A stretch of DNA of 64,000 nucleotides, taken from NCBI RefSeq assembly GCF_023715725.1, contig NZ_JAMBOT010000002.1, positions 186,001-250,000 on the forward strand, in the 5' to 3' direction. The notes beneath the pieces were generated by a model, which was not told the origin of the DNA, ran no database searches, and saw only the letters and a list, made by a program, of their open reading frames with translations. The DNA is from Paenibacillus pasadenensis. Lineage in GTDB: Bacteria; Bacillota; Bacilli; Paenibacillales; Paenibacillaceae. Every line of letters begins with the position of its first letter. Within the stretch, counting starts at the first letter, position 1. This document shows, in pieces, positions 8,210-16,469 of the stretch. The position numbers were made by a program, and so were the translations under genes.

Positions 8210-9103
8210 ATGTCGGAGCAAGCCTTGAACCCGGAGCTCGTCCGGGCATTTGTCGGAGCGGCTCATAGCGATTTGACGCGTGTGCAGGAGCTGCTGGCCC
8301 AAGAGCCGGGGCTGCTGCATGCCGCAATGAACTGGGGAGGCGGCGACTGGGAAACGGCGGCTGGCGCTGCTGCTCATACCGGACGGAAAGATATTTTAGG
8401 CTGGCTGCTGGCGCAAGGAGCGCGTCTCGACCTGTTCGGAGCGGCGATGCTGGGAGAGCTTGAGCTCGTTCGCTCGGTGCTTGAGCGCCATCCGTCGCAG
8501 CTGAACGCCAAAGGACCGCACGGCATAACGCTGCTGCAGCATGCGCTTATGGGCGGCCCCGAAGCGGCCCCGGTTGCGGAATATATTAAAGGCCTGCTGG
8601 ACGAAAACAAACCGGCCGAGCCGGAAGGTCCAGTGCTGGTAGAGAACCGAATCGTCGTAAAAGCAGGTTTCGCGGAAGCGGTGTTAGAGCGGTTTGCGAA
8701 GCCAAAGACGGTACATACATTCCCTGGTTTTATCCGCATGGATGTGCTGCACGGCAAAGTATCGGATGCGGAGGAAGAAATTCGCGTATGTACAACCTGG
8801 CAGTCTAAGGCCGATTTTGAGGCTTGGGCTTCCAGCGATTCTTTCCGCGGCGCGCATGCGCGCCGCCAGGAAGCATCGGCGGAGAATGAGGGAGCTGCTT
8901 CCGGCGGACAAGCGGAAGGCAGCCATGGCGGTTCGCAGCAGAGCTCTGGCGCTGCATCCGGCCACGGGCATGGACATGGCGGTCCGCACGGCCGTCCGGC
9001 GGCTGGTTCCGAAGGAGCAGGTCCGATCGTTGGCAACAAAGTGACGATCTACCGCGTAGCTGCTTCGCATTTGCCGGAGACAGAGGCGGCGGAACAGGCT
9101 TAA
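8210..9103 (+). CDS. Ankyrin-repeat protein fused to an IsdG/HmoB-type haem monooxygenase, with a Gly/His-rich insert
   Basis: 297 residues in two parts. Residues 1-130 hold two to three degenerate ankyrin repeats (AGAAAHTGRKDILGWLLAQG, GAAMLGELELVRSVLE, GITLLQHALMGG). Residues 141-218 match IsdG-type haem-degrading monooxygenases: VENRIVVKAG, FPGFIRMDVL, CTTWQSKADFEAWASSDSF and GAHARR. The catalytic triad of that family (Asn, Trp, and His ten residues after Trp) is present as N146, W206 and H216. The last strand (GPIVGNKVTIYRV) is displaced by a 50-residue insert rich in Gly, Ser and His (GHGHGHGGPHGR). GGAGGA at 8198-8203 fits ATG 8210; ATG 8204 would touch the ribosome site. It probably frees iron from imported haem, in the same Fur-controlled operon. 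Confidence 0.82.
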   Translation: MSEQALNPELVRAFVGAAHSDLTRVQELLAQEPGLLHAAMNWGGGDWETAAGAAAHTGRKDILGWLLAQGARLDLFGAAMLGELELVRSVLERHPSQLNAKGPHGITLLQHALMGGPEAAPVAEYIKGLLDENKPAEPEGPVLVENRIVVKAGFAEAVLERFAKPKTVHTFPGFIRMDVLHGKVSDAEEEIRVCTTWQSKADFEAWASSDSFRGAHARRQEASAENEGAASGGQAEGSHGGSQQSSGAASGHGHGHGGPHGRPAAGSEGAGPIVGNKVTIYRVAASHLPETEAAEQA

Positions 9104-9131
9104 GCAAATAGGTTTAAGTTTTTAACGAATC

Positions 9132-9181
9132 ACACAGCCCTTCTGGGACGCGAACAGCGCCTTGAGGGGCTGTGTTTTTTT
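9132..9181 (+). terminator. Terminator of the haem operon
   Basis: ACACAGCCC (9132-9140) pairs with GGGCTGTGT (9167-9175), followed by seven T. The long loop has internal pairing (GCGAACAGCGC region). It lies 28 bp after the stop codon. Confidence 0.85.
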
Positions 9182-9267
9182 AAGGAATGTGCGTTGTAGA
9201 AAGGCGGAAACACACTCCACTAACACGGGATGCCGGAAGGGGCTTTTTGGATGGAAGCCAACGAATT

Positions 9268-9450
9268 TAACGAAACTGAAAAGCGTTATTTAGCGTTTTT
9301 TGCGGCTATATAAATTCTAACGAAACTGAGCGGCGTTATTCGTACAGTTTCAGGCCGTTTTAGCGTCTATATGATGAAATAAGGCGTCTCAGTTGCGTTA
9401 CGTTTGCGGAAGAGTCGTTTTGGGCTAAATAAGCGCTCTCAGTTACGTTA
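9268..9450. repeat. Inverted set of four 23-bp repeats with 50-bp period (repeat family R1)
   Basis: This is the main content of the 451-bp gap between genes 9103 and 9633. Two forward copies start at 9268 and 9318 (TAACGAAACTGA... ending GCGTTATT) and two reverse copies end at 9400 and 9450 (AATAAG... ending CAGTTGCGTTA or CAGTTACGTTA). The spacing is exactly 50 bp on each arm, and the whole set is symmetric around 9359. Each copy also has its own TAACG/CGTTA ends. I see no gene in 9182-9267 or 9451-9632, only low-complexity intergenic sequence. Confidence 0.8.
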
Positions 9451-9632
9451 GAGGTTCCATCAAGTTCAATCAATAAACGCACCAGATATGAGGACATGAA
9501 AATTTCCAGGCAACTATATTTCTAAAAGAAGCGCCGCATCTATTGAAGCCTGCCCATTTTCCCGATATGTTCAGTTGAGTTGTTGTTCCCTAAAATGGGG
9601 GCTGCTGGCGGGAGAGGAAAGAGGCTGAACGG

Positions 9633-9917
9633 ATGAAAGTATCGATTAAGGCATGGCTTGTTATTTTGCAAGTGATCGGAGCTGTATGTCTGGTGCCTTG
9701 GCTGGTCGTTATCGGCCTGTCTTTCATGGCGTTTGACAGCGGATTCAGCTGGTTTGCGGTTATGCTCGTTGCAGTTATAGGAAGTTACCCTGTGGTATGG
9801 TTGGGCGGTGTTATTTCCAGCTGGCTGCTCTATAAGCGCCAACCGAAGCTTGCTTTGACGCTGAGTGGAATGCCTTTGCTCTGGCCCGCAGTCATCTCGT
9901 GTTTTGTGCTATCATGA
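9633..9917 (+). CDS. Small membrane protein of unknown function
   Basis: 94 residues with three likely membrane helices: WLVILQVIGAVCLVPWLVVIGLSFMAF, WFAVMLVAVIGSYPVVWLGGVISSWLLY, and LALTLSGMPLLWPAVISCFVLS. The linker YKRQPK is positive, so that loop is probably cytoplasmic. AGGAAAGAGG lies 7-16 bp before the ATG. I recognise no family. It is followed by a terminator shared with the convergent gene at 9968 and seems to be a single-gene unit. Confidence 0.65.
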   Translation: MKVSIKAWLVILQVIGAVCLVPWLVVIGLSFMAFDSGFSWFAVMLVAVIGSYPVVWLGGVISSWLLYKRQPKLALTLSGMPLLWPAVISCFVLS

Positions 9918-9928
9918 CATCAGACACC

Positions 9929-9959
9929 AAAAAGCCATTCCGCGCGGGATGGCTTTTTG
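9929..9959. terminator. Bidirectional terminator between two convergent small genes
   Basis: AAAAAGCCATTCCGC and GCGGGATGGCTTTTT pair across 9929-9958, with A-rich and T-rich flanks. It serves the genes ending at 9917 (+) and 9968 (-). Confidence 0.85.
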
Positions 9960-9967
9960 CATTAAAG

Positions 9968-10192
9968 TTAGCCTCTAAACCGGCCGGTAAGCTCGTTGCG
10001 GATAAGCAGATAAACAATTAGGCCGATAACCGGGAAAAACAACAGAGCAATCATGACCAGCAAACCTAGTTCGTTGCTGCAGCCGCGGCTTTTGGCATCT
10101 CGGTATCCCCACACGCAAATCGCGATATGAACCGCAAAGAACAGCAGCGAAATCAGTAAAAAAAATAGCCCAATAATTCCTACTCCATCCAA
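9968..10192 (-). CDS. Small membrane protein with a phospholipase D N-terminal-like (PLDc_N) domain
   Basis: 74 residues. The first helix is IIGLFFLLISLLFFAVHIAICV, then GYRDAKSRG, then LGLLVMIALLFFPVIGLIVYLLIRNEL. The two-helix layout and the P-x-x-G-x-x-x-Y-x-x-x-R pattern in the second helix match the PLDc_N family, which occurs alone as small membrane proteins of unknown role. The start codon is TTG (complement of 10190-10192), 9 bp after AGGAGG; there is no ATG in frame at that place. Confidence 0.7.
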   Translation of the reverse strand: MDGVGIIGLFFLLISLLFFAVHIAICVWGYRDAKSRGCSNELGLLVMIALLFFPVIGLIVYLLIRNELTGRFRG

Positions 10193-10324
10193 AGTGGATT
10201 ACCTCCTAAATTTACATGATTCTGGATGTATCGATAATACGGTTATTTTACATCCCCCGTTTCAGAAGTTCCATCCCGGTATGGTATGATAAAAGCAACC
10301 AAGCAAAGAACGAGGTGCCAGCCA

Positions 10325-12982
10325 ATGGACAAATGGATACTGATCGACGGCAACAGTATTGCTTACCGGGCTTTTTTCGCAATGCCGCCGCTGACAAATG
10401 CGGCCGGACTACATACAAATGCCGTATTCGGCTTTACGACGATGCTGCTCAAAGTGCTCGAAGAGCAAAAGCCGACCCATGTGCTGGTCGCTTTTGACGC
10501 TGGCAAAGTTACGTTCCGCACGGAAAGCTTCGCCGAGTACAAAGGCACCCGTGACAAAACTCCGTCGGAGCTGTCCGAGCAATTTCCTCTCATTAAAGAG
10601 GTGGTCAAAGCGTTCGGCATTCGGCAGTTTGAGCTGTCCGGTTACGAGGCGGATGACATCATCGGCACGCTGACACGGATGGCGGACGAGCAGGGCGTTG
10701 ATACGGTTGTCGTCAGCGGCGACAAGGATATGCTCCAGCTTGCCTCCGACAAGGTGACGATTGCCGTAACCCGCAAAGGTGTCAGTGAAACGGAGCTGTA
10801 CGATCCCGCTGCTGTTAAAGAGCGCTACGGACTCGTGCCGCAGCAAATTATCGACCTGAAGGGGCTTATGGGCGACACCTCCGATAACATTCCCGGCATT
10901 CCCGGCGTTGGCGAAAAGACCGCTCTGAAGCTGCTGCATGAATTCGGCAGTGTGGAGCAGGTGCTGGAGCGCTCCGGCGAGCTGAAAGGCAAGCTGAAGG
11001 AGCGTGTGGAAGAGAACCGCGAGTCGGCGATCATGAGCAAAAAGCTGGCGACGATTTTCCGCGAGGTGCCGCTGGAGGGCGAGACAGGGAATTTTGCCTA
11101 CAACGGATATGAGCCGGCCGAGCTGGCGGAGGTGTTCGGCAAGCTTGAGTTCAGATCGCTTATCGAGCGTCTGAACTTGTCTGCTGCCGGTGCAACCAAC
11201 GCCGAGCCGCAAAAAGAGCTGAACGTGCTGCCAGTGGAGATAGGCGATACGGCAGCACGCGAGGCGCTGGAGAAAGCTCTGCGTGAGTCCGGCGCGTTTT
11301 ATTTGGAAGCAATCGGCGACAATCCGCATCATGCGGACCTTATCGGAGCGGCCTATGCCGCCGAAGAAGGCGTATACACGATGGGAGCGGAATGGCTGGA
11401 TAGCGAGGATGCCTCCGGCTTCAAAGCATGGCTTTCCGACGTCAACGCGCCGAAGATCGGCTGCGACCTGCACCGGGCGGAGCTGGCGCTGAACAAGCTT
11501 GGCGTGCATTTGCAAGGCGTGGAATTCGACATCGTGCTGGCGGCGTACATTTTGGACCCTACAGCGACGGATCAGAGCGTCAGCGGCATCGCCACGCGTA
11601 TCGGCCTGCCATCCGTGCCAACGGACGAGTCCGTTTACGGCAAGGGCGCGAAGTTTAAGGTTCCGGGTAAGGAAGCGTTGTACGCGCATTTGGCTTCCAA
11701 AGCGGACGCGGTGCGCGGAGCTGCGCCGCTGCAGCGCAGCCAGCTTGAGGAGCAGGGCATGCATCAGCTGTACTACGATCTGGAGCAGCCGTTGTCCGGA
11801 GTGCTCGCGGATATGGAGCGGCAGGGCATTCAAGTTGACGCGGAGACGATCCGCCAGCTCGGTGCAGAGCTGGAGGGCCGCATCAAATCCGACATGGAGG
11901 AAATCTACCGTCTGGCCGGTCAGGAGTTCAACATCAACTCACCGAAGCAGCTCGGGGAAATTCTTTTTGACAAGCTCGGCTTGCCTGTAATGAAAAAGAC
12001 TAAAACCGGCTATTCCACCGATGCAGACGTTCTGGAAAAGCTGGAGCCATACCATGAAGTTATTCCTCTCATCCTGCATTTCCGCCAGCTGCACAAGCTG
12101 CAGTCTACCTATGTCGAAGGGCTGCTTAAGGAAATTCGCCAGGACAGCGGCAAAATCCATACGTACTACCGGCAGACGATTGCGGCAACCGGACGGCTTA
12201 GCAGCCAGTTTCCGAACCTGCAAAACATCCCGATCCGTCTCGAGGAAGGACGCAAAATCCGCAAGGCGTTTGTGCCGTCCGAGCCAGGCTGGCTTATTCT
12301 TGCGGCGGATTACTCGCAGATCGAGCTGCGTGTGCTGGCGCATATTTCGGGCGACGAAGGCTTGGCCGAAGCGTTCACGAACGACCTCGACGTTCATACC
12401 AAAACAGCGATGGATGTGTTTGGCGTAGCGGAGTCGGAGGTGGATTCCAACATGAGGCGTTCGGCGAAGGCGGTTAACTTTGGCATCGTGTACGGAATCA
12501 GCGATTTTGGCCTGTCGCAAAACCTGAACATTACCCGTAAAGAGGCCGCGCGTTTTATCGACCAGTATTTTGAAGCGTTCCAAGGCGTGCGCAAGTATAT
12601 GGACGACATCGTGCTGCAGGCTCGCCAGGACGGATATGTTACAACGCTGCTGGAGCGCCGCCGTTACCTGCCGGAGATCAAAGCGTCGAACTTCAACCTG
12701 CGCTCGTTTGCGGAGCGGACGGCGATGAACACGCCGATTCAAGGCACAGCGGCGGATATAATCAAGCTGGCAATGGTCAAAATGCAAAATCGTCTGCGCG
12801 CTGAAGGCCTACGCTCCCGCATGCTGCTTCAAGTGCATGACGAACTTGTTTTTGAGGTGCATCCGGACGAGCTGGAGACGATGAAAACACTCGTGCCTGA
12901 GGTCATGGAAAGCGCGCTTGAGCTCAACGTGCCGCTTAAAGCCGAAGTGAGCTACGGGGCTAATTGGTACGAAGCGAAGTAA
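10325..12982 (+). CDS. polA: DNA polymerase I
   Basis: 885 residues. The N-terminal 5'-3' exonuclease domain (about 1-290) shows LIDGNSIAYRAFFAMP, FDAGKVTFR, GYEADDIIGTL, SGDKDMLQL and GDTSDNIPGIPGVGEKTA. The 300-470 region is the 3'-5' exonuclease fold without a convincing D-x-E motif, as in other bacilli, so proofreading is probably absent. The polymerase domain has motif A (DYSQIELRVLAHISGDE), motif B (RRSAKAVNFGIVYG) and motif C (QVHDELVFEV). The frame is open from 10286, but ATG 10325 gives the conserved start MDKWILIDGNS and has GAGG upstream. It fills gaps and removes primers in repair and lagging-strand synthesis. It heads the conserved polA-mutM-ytaF-coaE cluster. Confidence 0.98.
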   Translation: MDKWILIDGNSIAYRAFFAMPPLTNAAGLHTNAVFGFTTMLLKVLEEQKPTHVLVAFDAGKVTFRTESFAEYKGTRDKTPSELSEQFPLIKEVVKAFGIRQFELSGYEADDIIGTLTRMADEQGVDTVVVSGDKDMLQLASDKVTIAVTRKGVSETELYDPAAVKERYGLVPQQIIDLKGLMGDTSDNIPGIPGVGEKTALKLLHEFGSVEQVLERSGELKGKLKERVEENRESAIMSKKLATIFREVPLEGETGNFAYNGYEPAELAEVFGKLEFRSLIERLNLSAAGATNAEPQKELNVLPVEIGDTAAREALEKALRESGAFYLEAIGDNPHHADLIGAAYAAEEGVYTMGAEWLDSEDASGFKAWLSDVNAPKIGCDLHRAELALNKLGVHLQGVEFDIVLAAYILDPTATDQSVSGIATRIGLPSVPTDESVYGKGAKFKVPGKEALYAHLASKADAVRGAAPLQRSQLEEQGMHQLYYDLEQPLSGVLADMERQGIQVDAETIRQLGAELEGRIKSDMEEIYRLAGQEFNINSPKQLGEILFDKLGLPVMKKTKTGYSTDADVLEKLEPYHEVIPLILHFRQLHKLQSTYVEGLLKEIRQDSGKIHTYYRQTIAATGRLSSQFPNLQNIPIRLEEGRKIRKAFVPSEPGWLILAADYSQIELRVLAHISGDEGLAEAFTNDLDVHTKTAMDVFGVAESEVDSNMRRSAKAVNFGIVYGISDFGLSQNLNITRKEAARFIDQYFEAFQGVRKYMDDIVLQARQDGYVTTLLERRRYLPEIKASNFNLRSFAERTAMNTPIQGTAADIIKLAMVKMQNRLRAEGLRSRMLLQVHDELVFEVHPDELETMKTLVPEVMESALELNVPLKAEVSYGANWYEAK

Positions 12983-13018
12983 TGGATGTTGTTGAAGCGA
13001 TAACGATATAAGTTCATG

Positions 13019-13056
13019 AAAACCGTCCCTCCGGCAGCCCGGAGCGGGCGGTTTTT
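13019..13056 (+). terminator. Terminator after polA
   Basis: AAAACCGTCC pairs with GGGCGGTTTT, with inner pairing CTCCGG/CCGGAG, followed by TTTTTT. It lies 37 bp after the polA stop and 39 bp before mutM, so mutM needs read-through or its own promoter (a TATAAT occurs at 13060-13065, but no good -35). Confidence 0.85.
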
Positions 13057-13094
13057 TGGTATAATAGACTCCGACAGAAAGGTGTGATTCAGTT

Positions 13095-13952
13095 ATGCCG
13101 GAATTGCCGGAGGTAGAGACGGTAACCCGTACGTTAAACATTATCGCCGCAGGCAAAACGATCTCCTCGGTCGTGGTCAGTCTGCCGCGTATTATACAGA
13201 AGCCGCGTGAGCCGGAAGCGTTTGCCGCTGCGCTTGCCGGTCATACGATTGAAAAAGTGGAACGCAGAGGGAAATTTATCCGTTTTGTGCTGGACGGGCT
13301 CGTCATGGTGTCCCATCTGCGGATGGAAGGACGATACGGGCTTTTCCAAGCGGATGAGCCGGTTGAAAAGCATACCCATGTCCAGTTCCGGTTTACGGAC
13401 GGAACGGAGCTGCGCTATAAGGATGTGCGCCAGTTTGGCACGATGCATCTGTTTGCGCCGGGGGAAGAATTCACTCAGCCGCCGCTGGCGAAGCTGGGCC
13501 TTGAGCCGCTGGATGAAGGCTTCACGCTGGAAGCTCTGCGATCGAGATTGGCAAAGCGCACGAGCAAAATTAAGCCGCTGCTGCTCAATCAGGAATACAT
13601 TGTCGGGCTTGGCAATATTTATGTGGATGAAGCGCTGCATACCGCACGCATTCATCCCGAGCTTACGGCTGACCGGCTGAAGCCGGAACAATGGAATCTG
13701 CTGCATCAGTCGATCCGCGCCACATTGGAGCGGGCGGTTGCAGCTGGCGGTTCTTCCATTAAATCTTACGTGAACGGTCAAGGAGATCCGGGGAAGTTTC
13801 AGCATGAGCTGCTGGTGTACGGGCGCAAAAACGAGCCTTGTCCAACCTGCGGCTCACCAATCATCAAAACGGTCGTCGGAGGCCGGGGGACGCATTTCTG
13901 CGGAGATTGCCAGCCGCTACCGGGCGTCCGCCATGCTGTAGGATCCCAATAA
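13095..13952 (+). CDS. mutM: Formamidopyrimidine-DNA glycosylase (Fpg/MutM)
   Basis: 285 residues. It removes 8-oxoguanine and other oxidised purines and nicks the abasic site. The N-terminus after Met is PELPEVETV, with catalytic Pro and Glu. H2TH helices lie around LLLNQEYIVGLGNIYVDEALH. GGSSIKSYVNGQGDPGKFQHELLVYGR precedes the C-terminal zinc finger CPTC...CGDC (spacing 2-16-2). An invariant Lys of the beta-hairpin loop lies in GKFIRF or near it. The gene order after polA is the usual one in Bacillales. The ribosome site AGGTGTG is moderate. Confidence 0.97.
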   Translation: MPELPEVETVTRTLNIIAAGKTISSVVVSLPRIIQKPREPEAFAAALAGHTIEKVERRGKFIRFVLDGLVMVSHLRMEGRYGLFQADEPVEKHTHVQFRFTDGTELRYKDVRQFGTMHLFAPGEEFTQPPLAKLGLEPLDEGFTLEALRSRLAKRTSKIKPLLLNQEYIVGLGNIYVDEALHTARIHPELTADRLKPEQWNLLHQSIRATLERAVAAGGSSIKSYVNGQGDPGKFQHELLVYGRKNEPCPTCGSPIIKTVVGGRGTHFCGDCQPLPGVRHAVGSQ

Positions 13953-14059
13953 TCGGCTGATTTTATAGCCGGATAACACCCTCAGACCGACGATAGGAAC
14001 AGACGCCTACCCCTTGCATATGATGGAGCAAAGTCATACGCAGGGAGGACCTTTCAACG

Positions 14060-14854
14060 ATGGTTGCCCATTTGTTACCGCTTCTGCTGCTGTCCTTTGC
14101 CGTCAGCGTGGACGGATTCGGCGTCGGCGTTACGTACGGGCTGCGGAGAATTCGTATTCCGCTGCTGTCTGTGCTTATCATAACAGGCTGTTCGGGTGCA
14201 GTTATTTTGCTGAGCATGAATCTGGGAGCCTGGCTGACGGGATTTGTAACGGCGGACGGCGCAAAGCTCATTGGCGCGTTCATTCTAATCGGTATCGGCT
14301 GTTATGCGTTGTTCCAGCAGTCCCGCGGGAGTGACATTACCGTCAGCGATGCGCCAAAAAACAATCAAGCTGATGATATGCCATCCGGAGCAACAATGAC
14401 GCAGCAAGCTGCAGCCGAGCATGAGTCAGCCGATCCCGCGAGCGGTGTTTATTCCGCCAGTACGGCTGGAGGCGGCATGACCGCTGCGGCAGCGGAGCAA
14501 GCAGTGCCGGCGATTGCGGTGCTTACGTTGGAGATCAAAAAGCTGGGACTCGTCATTCAAATTCTGCGCACGCCGCAAGCGGCGGACGTGGACAGCTCAG
14601 GAAGCATCAGCGCTGGCGAGGCGCTACTGCTGGGAGCGGCTTTGTCGCTTGACGCGTTTGGCGCAGGGCTCGGAGCTGCAATGGTCGGGCTGGAGCCGTG
14701 GCTGACGGCGCTGTGCATTATGACGGCGAGCGGACTTTTTCTGCTTGCAGGCATGAGATTCGGCTTTCGTTTCTCCGGGGTAAGGAGGATGAAGCTGTTA
14801 AGCCTGCTGCCGGGAATTCTTTTGCTGGCGCTTGGGTTAGGCAAGTTATGGTGA
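14060..14854 (+). CDS. ytaF: Sporulation membrane protein YtaF (MntP-like)
   Basis: 264 residues with six predicted helices in two halves, each starting with the family motif (LSFAVSVDGFGVGVTYG and AALSLDAFGAGLGAAM). Between them lies an unusually long acidic, Ala/Gly-rich linker (about residues 95-155). A DVDSSGSISAGEA segment looks like an EF-hand or dockerin-type calcium loop. To my knowledge YtaF proteins carry such a DxDxSG segment. The family is related to MntP manganese exporters, and the B. subtilis gene is sporulation-linked, but its transport substrate is not established. The ATG follows GGGAGGA. Confidence 0.9.
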   Translation: MVAHLLPLLLLSFAVSVDGFGVGVTYGLRRIRIPLLSVLIITGCSGAVILLSMNLGAWLTGFVTADGAKLIGAFILIGIGCYALFQQSRGSDITVSDAPKNNQADDMPSGATMTQQAAAEHESADPASGVYSASTAGGGMTAAAAEQAVPAIAVLTLEIKKLGLVIQILRTPQAADVDSSGSISAGEALLLGAALSLDAFGAGLGAAMVGLEPWLTALCIMTASGLFLLAGMRFGFRFSGVRRMKLLSLLPGILLLALGLGKLW

Positions 14855-14927
14855 CATCTGAGATATCCCTCCGTTACGGGGGGATATTGAAGTTTAAATT
14901 GGCTGATCTGGCTGGAGGTGAAATGCG

Positions 14928-15524
14928 ATGAGAATCGGATTGACAGGTGGCATTGCGAGCGGAAAAAGTACCGTTTCCCGCATGCTTCACGAGAACGGCG
15001 TATTCGTATCGGATGCAGATGAAGCGGCTCGGGCTGTTGTGCTTCCAGGGAAGCCGGCGCTCGCCGAGGTCGTTGCCGCTTTTGGAGAGCAGGTGCTGCT
15101 GGCGGAAGGCAGCCTCGACCGCGCCGCGCTTGGGCGCATCGTGTTTGGACAGCCGGACAAGCTTAAGCGGCTGGAAAGCATATTGCATCCGGCGATCAGG
15201 CAGCATATGAAGGAAGAGATGGACCGGGCAGAAGCAGAGCAGCCGGGCCGGCTTGTCGCTGCGGACATTCCATTGCTTTTCGAAACGGGGCAGGATAGCT
15301 CCTATGAAGGTGTGTTGGTGGTCTATGTGCCTGTACATATTCAGCTGGAACGGCTGATGGCACGAAACGGCATGGAGCGCGAGGAAGCGCTTCGACGGAT
15401 CGGGCTGCAAATGGATTTGGAGGAGAAAAAGCGCAGGGCGGACTGGGTTATCGACAACAGCGGAACCGAGGAGCAGACACGCGAGCAGGTTATGAGGTTT
15501 CTTGCCGACCGGAGAAGCCTATGA
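14928..15524 (+). CDS. coaE: Dephospho-CoA kinase
   Basis: 198 residues. It phosphorylates the 3'-hydroxyl of dephospho-CoA, the last step of CoA synthesis. P-loop GGIASGKST is at residues 6-14, DADEAAR follows near 30, then LDRAALGRIVF, VAADIPLLFETG and RLMARNGM.EEALRRI, all typical. GGAGGTG is well placed for ATG 14928 (ATG 14923 reads into an immediate stop). The stop overlaps the next gene by 4 bp. Confidence 0.96.
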   Translation: MRIGLTGGIASGKSTVSRMLHENGVFVSDADEAARAVVLPGKPALAEVVAAFGEQVLLAEGSLDRAALGRIVFGQPDKLKRLESILHPAIRQHMKEEMDRAEAEQPGRLVAADIPLLFETGQDSSYEGVLVVYVPVHIQLERLMARNGMEREEALRRIGLQMDLEEKKRRADWVIDNSGTEEQTREQVMRFLADRRSL

Positions 15525-16108
15525 GCTGGGGCTGGTTTGCCCGCAAAAGGGTGCTGCTGCTCGTGCTGACGGGTTTTATCGCGCTGCTTTTTCTCAAGTC
15601 GGATTGGATGGGCAGAATGATGTATCCGATCGCCTATATGCAGAGCATTGAAACGGAGGCCTCCATTAACGACGTAGATCCGTACCTCATTGCGGCGATA
15701 ATCCGGGTCGAGTCCAATTTTAAAACCGATAAAGTGTCCAGCAAGGGAGCAGGGGGAGTCATGCAGCTCATGCCGGAAACAGCGGATTGGATTATCGAGA
15801 TGGCCAAGTTTGATGCGGCAACGACGAGGGAAACGGTAGTCGGCTCCGCCGAGCTTAGCATTAAGGCGGGCTCGTGGTATGTCCATGCGCTGCACGATCA
15901 ATTTAAAGGAAACTCAGTTGCTGCTGTAGCTGCGTACAACGCCGGTCCAGGCAAGGTTCGCCAGTGGATGCGGGACAAGGTGTGGGACGGAACGATGGAG
16001 CATCTGGATCAGGTGCCGTACGGGGAGACACGCCATTACGTGCAGCGGGTTGATTATTACTACAAAAAGTACAAAAGCCTTTATCCCGAATGGTCCCGTT
16101 ATGTATAA
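15521..16108 (+). CDS. Membrane-anchored lytic transglycosylase (SLT domain)
   Basis: 195 residues. An N-terminal helix (VLLLVLTGFIALLFL) probably anchors it on the outer face of the membrane. The SLT core has the catalytic Glu in AAIIRVESNFKTDKVSSKGAGG, then VMQLMPETADWI and AAVAAYNAGPGKVRQWM. It would cleave the glycan strand of peptidoglycan, giving 1,6-anhydro-muramyl ends. The start overlaps coaE by 4 bp (ATGA), so the two are co-translated. This pair after coaE is seen in other Bacillales. Confidence 0.92.
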   Translation: MSWGWFARKRVLLLVLTGFIALLFLKSDWMGRMMYPIAYMQSIETEASINDVDPYLIAAIIRVESNFKTDKVSSKGAGGVMQLMPETADWIIEMAKFDAATTRETVVGSAELSIKAGSWYVHALHDQFKGNSVAAVAAYNAGPGKVRQWMRDKVWDGTMEHLDQVPYGETRHYVQRVDYYYKKYKSLYPEWSRYV

Positions 16109-16153
16109 TGAAATTATACAGGCAGCGATAAGGCTGTAACGCGAGGTTAAAGG

Positions 16154-16201
16154 AAAAAGCCCGGAGGCTATCCGCTTCGGGATTCGCCTCCGGACTTTTT
16201 A
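16154..16201. terminator. Bidirectional terminator between the transglycosylase and SASP genes
   Basis: AAAAAGCCCGGAGGC (16154-16168) pairs with GCCTCCGGACTTTTT (16186-16200), one mismatch. The A-rich left and T-rich right flanks let it work on both strands. Confidence 0.88.
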
Positions 16202-16219
16202 TATCCATGGATAAGTCAA

Positions 16220-16438
16220 TTATTTGAATTGACCTGCCAGGGATTGCTCGCCGATCGTTACAAGACGTTTCGTGATGTAACCACCGATGGAGCCAGCGTC
16301 ATAAGTCGTGAAGTTGCCGTAGTAGCCGTCTTGTGGGATGGCGATACCGAGTTCTTGAGCAACTTCATACTTCATTTGGTCCAGGGCTGCATGGGATCCT
16401 TGAACAACCAGCTTGTTGCTGTTGTTGTTTTGTGCCAT
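16220..16438 (-). CDS. Alpha/beta-type small acid-soluble spore protein
   Basis: 72 residues, the standard length. The family blocks are NKLVVQGSHAALDQMKYEVA, QELGI, and GSIGGYITKRLVTIGEQSL. The GPR protease site lies in KYEVAQELGI (cut after the Glu of the E-[IV]-A type motif). These proteins coat DNA in the spore and protect it from UV and peroxide. GAGGAGGTG lies 7 bp before the ATG, and a sigma-G-type promoter lies just upstream. Confidence 0.97.
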   Translation of the reverse strand: MAQNNNSNKLVVQGSHAALDQMKYEVAQELGIAIPQDGYYGNFTTYDAGSIGGYITKRLVTIGEQSLAGQFK

Positions 16439-16469
16439 TGTCGTTTCACCTCCTCGCGGTTGGTAAAAG

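Noticed and set aside
10286..10324. Earlier start for polA
   Set aside because: ATG 10325 gives the conserved MDKWILIDGNS start with a ribosome site; the extension has neither.
13060..13065. TATAAT as a mutM promoter
   Set aside because: No acceptable -35 at 16-19 bp; the box sits right behind the polA terminator T run and may be chance.
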